Source of the DNA: Aphelocoma coerulescens
Lineage: Eukaryota; Chordata; Aves; Passeriformes; Corvidae
NCBI RefSeq assembly: GCF_041296385.1
Contig: NC_091033.1
Coordinates: 15,334,501 to 15,398,500 of the forward strand
Direction: 5' to 3'
DNA length: 64,000 nucleotides
Shown here one piece after another: positions 35,561 to 46,900 of the stretch; the stretch's first letter is position 1; the number at the start of each line of letters is the position of its first letter. Below the pieces are notes generated by a model. That model was not told where the DNA came from. It was given only the letters and a program-made list of their open reading frames with translations, and made no database searches. The position numbers and the translations under genes are program-made.

Positions 35561-38521
35561 CCCTGCCCGAGCCGTGAGGGCGGGCGCGCTCCGTCCGCGG
35601 CACCGGCCGGGCCTCCGCGGCTCTGCCGGGGCAGCGCGTCGGGGACGCGGGGCAGCATCCCGGGCACCGGGCGCTCCCGGTGGAGCGGCGGCCGGTCCCG
35701 GCGGTGGAGCGGAGCGGTGAGGGACGGGACAGGCCGCGGTGCGGGGGTTTAGCCCGGGCGGGTGGGCGGGCGGCGTGGCCGCGGCACAGCGAGGGCGGCG
35801 AGGCGGCCGGGGGCGGCGGGAGCTCCCGGGGCCGGGGCCGGGGCCGGGGCCGGGGCCGGTGCCGCCGCGGGGGCCCAGGCGGTGTCCCGAGGCTCCTCGA
35901 CCCGGACCTGCAACAAGTGCCCCGGGCACGGACCGGCCCCGAGCGGGCGGCACCGCGCGTGGGTCCGCGGGCTGCAGGCGCTGCTCCTGTGCCGGTGACA
36001 GCCCCTGTGCCCGGGAGCGTTTTCGGGCGTCTGGGGTCAGTCTGGCGTGTCTGGCCCCCTGGGCGCGGTAGGACAGGGCTGTCCCTTAGCAGAGGGGTGT
36101 CCCTTAGCAGACGGGTGTATTTGTCCCCTGTTTCTCCCCTACGGCTGTCAAGGTTTTTGTACAACCAAGTGGTCCAGCATGGTCAGAGTAGTTGGTTCCC
36201 TCGGGTGAGGCTTTGACCCTGGAGATGGATAGAAACATTCTCTTGTCTCAACAGCAGTCACTGGACTCTGATCAGGACTTATTATTGTTGCATCTCTAGG
36301 AAATCTTGAGGTTTGGAGTCAATGCTTAGCAGCAAAGCGGCCTTGTTCCTTTACGCATTCTGTCAGTCAGGGTGCTGCTTAAACCTATATTTGTCTGTGC
36401 CTGCTCGCATCGTGAGGCTCTCCGGAGCCTGTAACCATGGATGTTGCTGCTGGGTGGGCTGCCGGGACGGGGATGTGCTGCCTGGAGCTCTGTGCGCTGG
36501 AGCAGCCCTGGCGGGGCTCGCAGGCCCTGCTCTGCCGCGGTTTGTTGGGCTGTGCGAGCCCTGGCTCGGGTGCAAAGCACGGGGCACAGTCAGGGCTGGC
36601 AGAGGCTCTGGGAGCCGCAGTCTGCAAGGCCTCGATGAAGGGCTCTCTTTTCATCTGGGGGCTTCCTGACACTGGCGTGTCTCATGTGTAACCAAGCGCT
36701 TTGTTTGGTGGGGATGGCAGAACTGTGATTCCGAATCCAGCTCCTTGTCAGCACAGGATCACTCCGTGTCCTGGGGGTGTTTTGCTGATGTGCCAGACAA
36801 AGATCTCTGCAATTCTCGTATGCAGCTCTTCTTGCCAAGGAACAGACTCTGCTGTCTTTGTCCACAGACTTCATCCTGCACAACTTGCGGAGGAACGTGG
36901 AGAGGGAAGGGACTGCTCCTGGCCTTATGCTCAGATGTTAATTTAGCACTCCACATTTCCTGTGATTCACAGCCTGTCTCTTGACAGGAGCGCATGTGCC
37001 TTGGAGCAGAAGCTGAACTGCTACTTAACTTTTCCCACACGGGTCTGGCGCTGAGCACAGCCTTTCATCAAGGAATGTTAACTGCCAGGCTGTTGATCTT
37101 TTTGTTTGCTTGTTTCCTTGGCCTCTTGGTTGTTGGTATTTTGTGTTTTGGCTCCTTTCATTCAGTTGATCTTGCTCTTAACAGTGATTTTCCTTTAACA
37201 GGAGCGTTGATCAGTGCTTTAGCAGCTGCAACTAATACTGGGTGAAAAGTCTTAAAGTCTTTTCTGAATTGCTGTTTGAGACTGACTACATCTGAAACAG
37301 TGTACTGATTTCTCCCACCTCCTATTCCCTCGGGTCAGGAGCTGGTTTGTCTTTTTATGTAATAAACAAAGCCTGTGGTCTGCTTTTTGATCACAAGTTT
37401 CTTAGGCATTCCAGATGGAGTCTGTTGGCCCTTTAATTACCTTGGTTTTCTTAAAGCAGCATTTGGGAGACTGCTCTGTCACCAGCTATTTCAGCTCAGT
37501 GTGTGAGCTCAGTGCAGTGAAAATGGAGATCAGTACATCCATAAAAACAACTATCCCTGCAAACAAAAGCATATGTGATGGTAACACAGAAATGGTTGTA
37601 CTCAGCTCTCATAGAGCAGCTGAAGGTGGCAGGTGTAGCTTTTTTGCCGTAAAGATCACAGTAGTGTTTGCAGCTGCCAGCTCTCAGCTGGAATTTGGAC
37701 TGTGGTTTGCAGCAGTCAGGAGTGGGTCCTCTGGAGGTGGCTGCAGAGCTGCCCCAGCACAGGGCTGCACTGGGGGCACCAGCAGGAGGAATGTCAGTGG
37801 CTGTCAAAAGCCTAGAAAATGTTAGAAATCAAAAGGCAAAGTCAAATCTGCTCAGCCTCAGGACAGTCCTGTGCCACAGGACGTGGAGGGGAAAGCAGAT
37901 ACCTTCACAAGATGAGCAAAATGAAACTTTTGGGTGATTTTTTTAAATCTTTATATCATTGTGCAGGGGTAAAAACAAAAATCTCCCAGTGACTCTTTAA
38001 AATAATGTTTATGTAGGTTAGGTGAACTGAAAGGGCAAAATAAAGTGCAGAGAAGAGACTCTAAAAAACTCATCCTTCTTGCAGTTCTTTGCCATGAGTT
38101 ACTTCTCCCTGGGACCCAAAGCCAGGGAGGTCTCACTGTGGGCTGGAGCCTGCCCAGCTCTGTTGTACCAAGGTCTCAGAGTCTTGTTCAGTGTCAGCTC
38201 GTGGTGCTGACTTGGGCAGGGACCTGGAAAACCAGTGAGGAATGAGGGTGGAAAGCAGGACATTTCTGTGGCTCCTGTGCTTTTTCAGAGTCCTGGAGAG
38301 GCTGTGAGGGAGCTGCTGCTCTGTGTCACAGAGTCCCAGGGGCAGGGAGGTGCTGGGGACGTCTGGGATGTGTGTACCTGCAATGACTTGTCTTTGTTTT
38401 CAGTTTTTATTCCAGGACAGTTGTTGCTGGAGATTCCTAATGCCAGATACCCAACCTACTGCCAAATAGCCATGAAAGAGATGAGGTAGCTGCCCCCAGC
38501 GCGAGGGAAAAACTGATTTCA
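35561..38521 (+). other. SPATA2: SPATA2 5' non-coding exon and first intron (inferred)
   Basis: No coding exon is recognised between the shared promoter and the SPATA2 ATG. A 5' non-coding exon is expected inside the CpG island; good donor candidates are GCCGTGAGG at about 35569-35577 and GCGGTGAGG at about 35712-35720. An acceptor lies just before the coding exon (TTTGTTTTCAG ending near 38402 or TTTTTATTCCAG ending near 38414). The intervening 2.7 kb looks intronic, with no convincing open frame. Exon 1 choice is unresolved. Confidence 0.5.
35828..35857 (+). repeat. (GGGGCC)5 hexanucleotide repeat
   Basis: Five perfect GGGGCC units in tandem, followed by an imperfect one, lie in the CpG island just downstream of the shared RNF114/SPATA2 promoter, in the 5' part of the SPATA2 unit. 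Runs of four Gs at this spacing can form a G-quadruplex in DNA or RNA on the plus strand. The repeat is short; whether it is polymorphic is unknown. Confidence 0.95.
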
Positions 38522-41455
38522 ATGGATACGAAATACAAAGACGATTTATTTAGGAAGTATGTACAGTTCCACGAGTGCAAACTGAATGCCTCTGACAACA
38601 AGCAGCGTCCTATTAACGATGAGTACTTGCGAGTCGCGGCGGCAGCCTTACTTTGCCTTCCCAAAATTGATCCCTTTTATAGATTCCGGTTGATAAAATT
38701 TTACGAGATGGCTGAAAACTCACTGAGATCTGTGAAATCCTCAAGTTTACATTGTCTCCATAATGCATTCAACATGCTTGAGACACTTGGAATTAATCTC
38801 TTTCTGTACCCCTGGAAAAAGGAATTCAAAAACATTAAGGTAAGATATTTTTTATGTAGCCATAGTGAGAACATATTTTCCTTTCTGTGAGCACATTTCA
38901 TGCATTTCCTTTAAAGGCTTCTCTTTTTTTTTTTTCCATTTATAGCATTTTATATATATATATATATATATATTTCTCTATATACAGTTGGTAAACAGAA
39001 GCCATAGGGAAGTTTCTATGTAAAATAAGTGAAGTTGGTGAGAGTGAGAGTATCCCAAGAACAGAAGTACAAGCACTATCTGCAGTTAGAATGTGTATAA
39101 AGTAGAAGAGCTTATTCAAGTTTGTTGTTCAGCCTCCCCTGCTGCACTGTTTTATTTTTACTTGTTGGAGAGGCTTTCACTATGGTGTGTGGTCAAGCTG
39201 GATTTAAGTTCACTCAGAGTTTGATTTGTCTTGCCACAGCTGTTACTGGACACAAGTATTAAACTCAGTGCATGTGTTCAAGTGGATGCTTTGCTGAGGT
39301 TCCCACAAGTTGTATGATAATGGAAGCAACTTCTGCAAAAGAACTGTTTTCAGAACATCTTTGATCTGCTTGTCAGTGCTCAGTTCCTGAAGTTTTGATT
39401 TTAAGATGCTTTCAAATGGATCTACCTATGGCAGGTTCCCAGAGGGAAAAGTGGGAACTCACTGCTGGGCTTGGGTGGTGAAGTCCCATGGGAAGCCCTC
39501 TGCAGTTGAGTTTTGTGTTTCGTCTTTTACCTGTGGTGGGCAGATTGCTCCTGCCTGCACTCAGAACAGGCTGAACTGGGCTAAGCACGTCCCTCAGGTG
39601 TGCCAGGTGCTGAGAGTATTTCAGCTTGCAGAAACTCATGTCTTTGTTTTTGGGGCTCTTTTAGTGGAAGTTTTTGAATTAATGCTAAATTAAATAAAAC
39701 TGACATTTGAAACTGTATAGTAACAGTACACAAAAAAGTGTGCACCTCAAGTATATTTAAAGCTGAATTGAAGAGGAGTTTGGCACTCCTGCAGTAATTC
39801 TGAGTTCCTGTTATCTCCAGCTTGTCCCTGGGTGGGGTAGTTCCCAAAATCCTGGCCTTTTTGTCTTTTGTGGTAGATTCTCTGTAAATGCAAACATGTC
39901 CGGTATGCATAACAGTTAATGTTAGTGCAGACCAGAGTGATTTAAATCACCAGGGAGAACATTATGCTAATCAGGATTTTAAATTGAATGAAAACTCTCC
40001 TACTTTGAATTTTCCTCATGTGGAATTTCCATCTGCTGAGCAGGAGGGATGCAGAAATCGAGCTCCTCTTGCCAAGGCAGTTGCATGTGTTCGGAGTCGT
40101 TATTATTGTATTTAATTATATGGTCTCTGTCACTGAATTATCTGAACATCTAGTCCACCACTGAATTTGTAACCTAGTTTTCCTTTTATTCCCCCCATCC
40201 CTCTTAGACCTACACTGGACCTTTTGTTTATTATGTAAAGTCTGCTCTAACTGAAGATGATGTAAGGCAGATTCTGAACTACATGGGCTATGTCCAAGAG
40301 CTGGGAACAACGTTTAAGCTCAAAGAGCAGGTCGATGCCATTCAAGTGAAAATGATTTCATTTGAGCTCTTTTTGGCCAAAGTGGAATGTGAGCAGCTTC
40401 TGGAAATTCACCTGCAAGTGAAGGATAAGGGTTATTCTGAGATTGATGTGATCAACGAGCGCAAGAACAGCAGCGAGGACGTCCGAGGCTGCTCCGAGGC
40501 CATGAAGCGGCGCCTGGAGTGCAAAGAGACGCTGAACACGTCCATGGCACGGATGGTGCTCCAGAAATCAGCCAGCGAACGCGCCTCCAAAGACTACTTT
40601 AAGCCAAAGGTGAGCAAGCCTTCGAAGTCAGTGGACACGTATGATAGTTATTGGGAGAGTAAGAAACCACCTTTGATGAGCTCGCTGAGTCTCAGGAAAG
40701 AGCCGATTTTGGTCGATGCGGAAGATGACATTAAAGATGAAATTATCCGTCCGTCGCCCTCTCTGCTGACCATGTCCAGCTCCCCACACGGCTGTTCAGA
40801 TGAATACTTGCCAACTTCCTCTCATCACAATGGCATGCTAAGAACAAATGTCCCTTACAGCTCCTATTTTTCTGCTCAAGAGGACTTAGATTTGTATACT
40901 GACCCTGATTCTAGAAGTATGTTAAATTTTAAAAGACAAGACGCTATTAAGCCTGATGTATGGCTGTTAAAAAGTGATGCCAACCCTGTTTACCACAAAC
41001 GCACCCACCTAGCCAAAGACACAGCTTCCTCCAAGTGCCAGAACTGTGGCATACCCTGTGGCGCTTCTGTTTGCCAGAAGTGTGACAATCTGTTCAGCTC
41101 AAGGCAGGAGTACCCAGCAGTGAAACAGAGCTCCTACTCAATCAAACCACTCCCGAGCGATGGCTTGTCTCCTGCTCTGAGGGAGAAATCTCAGTACACA
41201 TCACAGACTCAGAGTCAAGACAGAGCTGCTCAGTTCAGTTCCAAGTCCAAGCCTTCGGGCACCTCACGCTGCGGCTTCTGCAACCGCTCGGGAGCCGCCA
41301 ACACGTGCACGTTCTGCTCCAAGGTCTCGTGTGACACTTGCCTCAACGCTTACTACTATGACCCCTGCTGCAGGAAGAGCGACCTCCACAGGTTCCTGCC
41401 TAACAACCAGTTAAACTATAAATCATCCCAGCTGTCCCACGTGGTTTATAGATAG
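38522..41455 (+). CDS. SPATA2: Spermatogenesis-associated protein 2 (CYLD-LUBAC adaptor)
   Basis: Two coding exons, 38522-38839 and 40208-41455, join in phase 0 (donor AAG/GTAAGA, acceptor TTAG/ACC) to give 521 aa, matching the family length of about 520. The N-terminal half (about residues 1-220) is the PUB-type domain that binds the USP domain of CYLD; hallmarks include [25 protein letters not shown] and [21 protein letters not shown]-interacting motif, DLDLYTD with Tyr336, matches the site that docks on HOIP. Two C-terminal Cys clusters (residues 383-398 and 461-494) look zinc-binding. SPATA2 brings CYLD to LUBAC to limit Met1/Lys63 ubiquitin signalling in TNF signalling. The start is the MDTK methionine; human has six further residues before it, for which no in-frame ATG is present here. 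Confidence 0.97.
38951..38973. repeat. (TA)n microsatellite in the SPATA2 intron
   Basis: A perfect 23-bp TA dinucleotide tract lies in the intron between the two SPATA2 coding exons, about 110 bp after the donor site. It is simple sequence and probably length-polymorphic. Confidence 0.95.
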
Positions 41456-43950
41456 ACTGGATGAGTCTGTTTGGGAAGGGAAGGAAAGGGGGAGAGGAAA
41501 GGGCTATCCTAACTAATGTTCTGACTCCACACTGACCTCTTACCAAAATCACATGTCCAAGTATTTGGAACCATGGTTCAGTGATCAGGTGCCAGTTCTT
41601 GATTTTTTTGGCTTCACAGATGCTGCAGATCCATTAGATTTCATGCTGCTATAATTTAGGTAACTCCTAAATGATCATTGCTTTTCAACTTACATGGGGG
41701 AGAAGAGCACGTTTTTCCTTAAAACTTGGCAGCTGTTATATTTTTAAAAAGTGACATCACACCTTCCTATTATGTCGCATCTTGCCCAAATAAAACCAGG
41801 CAGGGTTTAAAAATAAAGTCAGAGAATGAAGATTCTCATTTTCTATAGTGATGAAACCACTGCCAGTTTTTGATAAAGTATGACTTCAAAATGTGCAGGA
41901 AATACGTGAATGGCTTGTTTTGCCAACAAGGACTATTTTTTGATGTGTGTCTGCATTTCTTGATCTCCAAAATGCAAACACTGCAACATCTCTTCCTTTT
42001 GTCTTTGTTTCCTCCTTCTCCCCTTCTCTCCTGGTTGTTTATCTCGAGCTTATATAACCTGAATCTGGACAATATGTGCTTTATTTTCCGGTGTTGCCAA
42101 TATCATCCTCCTGGGTTTCACTGTATGGTATTTTAAAGAGGTGATCCTGTATCTGTGTCACTCAGATGATGCCTGGAGTGCTGTCCTCTCAGATGAGTAT
42201 CCATTTTCTTTCTGTTGCACATGTTTTAAATACTGTTCTTTGTACTGTAAATAGGTGATTTGGAAACCGTTTATTTTTAATAAATATTTAATATGTTGAG
42301 TTCTTAAAAGTGGTAGAATCATTATAACTATGAAGTCTCTCTGGGTTATTTGTTCAGGTGACTTTTTGTTTTTCCTTGTACTGTATTTCATAGCTTATTA
42401 TAGCCACTGTGGCAGAGTGATGTTCTTGGCTCTGATCAATTCTTGGGTTTTAATCTGACATATTTTTCCCTCTGATAAGGCTGCCACTCGTCTGAGTCAA
42501 GTCTTGTCTAAGAATTGCAGGATTTTGCTCTCAGTGCACGCTTTTTCTTTGTGGTTATGGAAATTGTAAGTATCAATGTTCTGCTTGCTTCCAAATTCAC
42601 TGCCAAGTCTGTAGTGTAGTCCAGCAAGTAAAGCACTGGCCTGGTGAAAAATCAGAGCTCATTTGTGACTCCTGTTCAAGTGAACCCATCAGTTATGGAT
42701 GTGAATCAGATAATAACCCTTGTCTCTTGCTATAGCACTTGGGGATCCTGGCTGAGAACCAAGACTCCCTTGTGCTGGGCTCTGTACAGTTTGATCCCCA
42801 GACACCACCTGGTTATGAATAGACCTTAGTTTTTTATTAAAAGAAAACCCCTAAGAATCCTAACTCCCTTATTCCAACTATAGCTAGTTAGCACAAAGTA
42901 TCAGGCAACCTAATCTGATGTGCAGAATTAGATGTGTTTAAAATATCTGTAAAGAACTCTAGCTGAGATGTAAACTGTGTAGTCCACTTTGCACTGAAAT
43001 GATTGACTTTGGGGTTTTTAATAATCACTGTTAGAGTCTAGGCTTCTCAACTTCAATGTCCATCACTCCCTGTGTGACAGAAACATGCATGAATGATCGT
43101 TTGTCTTACATTTTTTTGGGTGGGGGGAGGGCTTCAGGTAGGTAGAGGGGAAAATTACATAGGCTAATGTTGTAAAATAGCTAAAATAATTTTAGCCATA
43201 ACTGGGTGTCAGAAGCATTATGGAAATAAGGTGGAACCTGGGTCTTACAGAGGGCTGAGAACAGTAAGTTACTGTCCAGTTTGCACTAAGAAAAAAGTGA
43301 ACGGCGTGTGTTTAACAATCAGGGAAATTCTGAATCAAGGGACTGCAACTGAGCATGACGTCAAGGGCAAGTACTGCCTTGCTGACCCTGAAGGTTGGGG
43401 TGAATCTTGTTTAAGTGAATGATTTTAAGGTTTTCAATCTTGTATGTTTTTTATAAATATATATATATATAAATATGACACAAATGTAGATACATTATGT
43501 ATATAGTGAAGAATTTAAAAACAATTTTACTATTAAAATGCAGTCTAAGGGTGGTTTTAATTTCGGTGGTTATTTGGGTTTTGTTCACCTTCTGCAGTGT
43601 CATGCCTGTTTGGCTGCTCTACAGCGTATCTTCTAGTTCACCAGTTCGATTTCCATATGGCTCCTCACACTACAGTGAATAACTAAAACTGTGATGCCAC
43701 GTAATTTTTACGGTGACCAGGGCAGGGGCTCTACCTGCTCTGAAAAAGAGAAGTCCTCTGTATATATGTCATGGAATCCTGTAGTACAAACCTGTGTTGA
43801 ATTGAAGTGATACCATGCTCTATTTTTGTGTATCTTACTGTATGAGGTTGCTGTGATTGATACAGTAAAATATATGCGAATTTAAAATGCAGGTGTTTTG
43901 CATCTAATTTGTTTAAATTAATTTATGTTTTGAAGGAATTTAAAAATAAA
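41456..43950 (+). other. SPATA2: SPATA2 3'UTR with several polyadenylation signals
   Basis: AT-rich DNA after the SPATA2 stop with AATAAA at 41789-41794, 41812-41817, 42279-42284 and 43945-43950. The human 3'UTR is about 2 kb, so the longest form to around 43.9 kb is possible, and composition stays UTR-like up to that point. A TA-rich tract sits near 43456-43472. No coding frame is supported. The true end needs transcript data. Confidence 0.55.
42597..42690 (+). mobile_element. Possible tRNA-derived SINE remnant
   Basis: TGTAGTGTAGTCCAGCAAGT then AAAGCACTGGCCTGGTG and a following TCAGAGCTCA / CTCCTGTTCAAG resembles the A-box/B-box head of ancient amniote tRNA-type SINEs (MIR or AmnSINE class). 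The match is short and degraded, there is no foldable cloverleaf, and it lies in the putative SPATA2 3'UTR. A repeat-library comparison would decide. Confidence 0.3.
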
Positions 43951-46900
43951 GAGGCCTTTAAGAAAAGGCTTAACACTTTTCTTAAAGTGGAGTGTGCATG
44001 TAGCTGTCTGTTCCCAACTGCGTTTGCATGCCGTGACCGGTGCTCGGAGGGGTCTTGGGGCGCACAGGCAGGACAGGAGTGTCCCTCCATCGTGTGCCTC
44101 TGGAGCTGGGAGTGCTGTGAGCAGCGTGCAGAGCTTCTGGAATCCCGTTCATTTTCCAGCCTTAGCAGCATGACTCAGAGCGTTCATGGAGCATGTGAGC
44201 CAGTCTGTCAGCAGGCTGCAGCAGGCTGAGGCGGGCTGGGAGCAGGTTCCGGGGGCCATGTGGAGCTGCCTCCATGGATCCCAGCCTTGGCTCTCCATGG
44301 CGCTTGCCTGACAAGCTTCCTGAGGGAAGCTGCATCTCCCAGAAGATGTGTGACACTACTGAGGTACATTTTGGCACTTGAATTAGGCCTTCTGCTCCTT
44401 TTGCATCCTGCTAGCTCCGGAGCAGGATAATTCCTCAAGTTCCAAACTAGATCATTCTTTTTGTGTTTTCCTTGTGTTAAAGCATGTCAGGTGAATGCTG
44501 AAATGCCTGAAGTGCCTTTTTTACAAGTGTTTTATGATCTGTTGTGGTTACTGAAAGTACCAGGGAGGATTATAAAAATCGGGCTCCAGGTAACTAAAAT
44601 ATTCTTGCAGGAAATCTTGCCTCACACTGTAATGCTTCTTGAGCTGATGTATTTCTGGTGCATATAAAACAAGCCTTCAAGCTGTCTTGCTGTCTGACAT
44701 CTCTGATTACAGACCTGTAAGCTTGTTTGCTGCATCTTTGGCTTTCAACAGAAGCTTAAAGGTTCCATACAGAGTTAAGAGGTTTAGATTTGATGGTTTG
44801 AGCTGACAGTGCTTATTTTCTGGAAGATGACTCTGGGTTACAGGCATTTAGTACACGTTGCTAATTATGCTGTAGGATGTTTTTAGGGGAAGAGATTCAC
44901 CTTTGCAGTATTTGTTTGGAAACAGGAGCTAATCTCAACATGGTGATAATTGATACACTGCCAGAGAGACTGGGAGAAAAGCAGGAGGTGACTCTTGATG
45001 TACCTGGTTTGGCTCTGAAATCAGAGTGAATTAGGCCTTTTAGCATGAGCATTACCATGGTGTCTCAGCAGCAACTCAGTTGGGCTGCAAATGTCCCTGT
45101 CTGTTATTTGGGAAGGGTGTTCTGTGATTCCTTCTGAAAATCATGGAATGTGATTGTGTTTGTCCAAGATTATAAGTACTTTTCTTTTTTACAGTTGATC
45201 GTATTTCCCTGGAAAAGGTTTCCTGTACCTGGTCTTGCCAGTCAGAAGATGTAGGGGCAGGAAATCAGTAAGTGCTTAGGTTTGTGGTTTTGTACTCCTG
45301 CACTCTCCTGTGAAAAACAGGCTCGGGGGACAACATGAAAATGAACAGGTGCAGCACAGCTTACACAGTGCCTGGAGGAAGGCAAAGGATTAAGGCCTGT
45401 GTTATGGCAACAGCTCCTTTACCTCCCAAATCCTGCAGACTGCCACAGAATTGAAGCTCCTCCATGTGAGGAGAGGGGTAGGAGCGCCAGGGTGCAGCTG
45501 CTGTGTTCGCAGCCCTGCTGCACAGATTTCACTGTGCTGATGTGTGCCAAGCAGGGCTGGTCCTCGGGCACTGGGAGCTCTGTGCTGGGGAGATCCCAGC
45601 CTGGTTTGTTCTGGGGTGGGTCCTTGGGTCAGCCTGGAGTGCAGGTCCCTGTGACCGGGCAGTGCCTGCAGCCAGCTCTGTGCCAGAGTCAGGAGAGACA
45701 ACGCTAATCCTGGGCTGGCCGTGCAGAGCTGTGGGGATGGCTGACCTGTAACCAGGGATTTACGGCCGGCAGCAGTGCCCAAAGTGGGGCAATCCTTATC
45801 ATTCCTGGCTGTTCCCCTCCTCTGCTGCTTTTGCTGCTTTCACAGTGGAACAGGCTCTGGGAGCTCAGGCATTGCAATCAATGGTTGTTTTTTTTGGAAC
45901 CATCTGCTTTGCTGCCCTGACCTCTGGAGAAGGATCTGCTCTCCTGAGGAGTTTCTGAAGGAGGGCAGGCACTGCCTTGCTCGGGGGCAGTGGGGTGCTG
46001 CTGGTTGGTTCCTGCCATTTGTAGGGCAGAGTTGCTCCGAGCTTTTTCAGATGCAGGCAGAATGATTCCCCCGCTGGCCGTGCTGCCACAGAGGCCTCCG
46101 GAGGGCCGGGTTTGCGTTTCCTTACCCTGAGGAACAGCAGGGCCGGAGGCTTTGGTCCCTTCCTCTCCATGGTGCAGTCAGTGCCATGCTCCCCGTCCTG
46201 TCCCAGCTGGCAGCAGCAGCGCTGGCTCCCTGCTGCTGTGGCAGAGCAGAGGGGCTGTGAAAGTCATCCTGACACCCAGCAGCTTCCTGTGTCAGGCATG
46301 GACTTGCAAAGAACATGGAAAGGCTTTGTGCAGAAAAAACGTGGACAGGTGGAAATGTTCCAGATAAAAATGAAACAACCTGCTCTGATTTTTTTTTTTT
46401 TTTCCCCTTGGCATCAAGAAGAAATTTCTCTTCCAGCATTCAGAGTCTGGGAGGCACTGAAGTAATTTTGCAGGGAACTTTACATGAGGTTAGAGACTGA
46501 TTTAATTATTGATATTTCCTATTGATGAGATCTTTTCTTAGTGCTGCAAATCCTGAATGTGAGTGGTGGTGCTTCTGGAGCTTCTGCTCAGGCTGGGCTT
46601 TATGGTACATGGTTCCTGCTTTGAAATGAGGATGTGAAATACCTTCTGACGTGGATAATGCCTCCCATTTGTTTTTCCTGTCTTATCTGGGCTTTGAGTT
46701 AATTCTGCACTGTGCAGGTCTCTGAACTGAAGACAGTGTCAGAGTTCCATTAGCTATAAGTGGTGCAGGAGCAGCCCTGGCAACTTGTGTGTGGCAGCTG
46801 CTTCTGCTGTTGTGGGTGTGGGACTGTCATGCTTCCTGCTTTAGAAATCATTCTCATGATAGTCATACTGTTCTGAGATTTTTCATCATCAACCTGCTTT

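Noticed and set aside
34768..35577. 269-codon plus-strand frame across the RNF114 promoter
   Set aside because: Arg/Pro/Gly-rich translation of a CpG island on the strand opposite RNF114 exon 1.
42597..42690. Functional tRNA gene
   Set aside because: Only the A-box-like head is recognisable; no cloverleaf can be drawn, so at most a SINE remnant.
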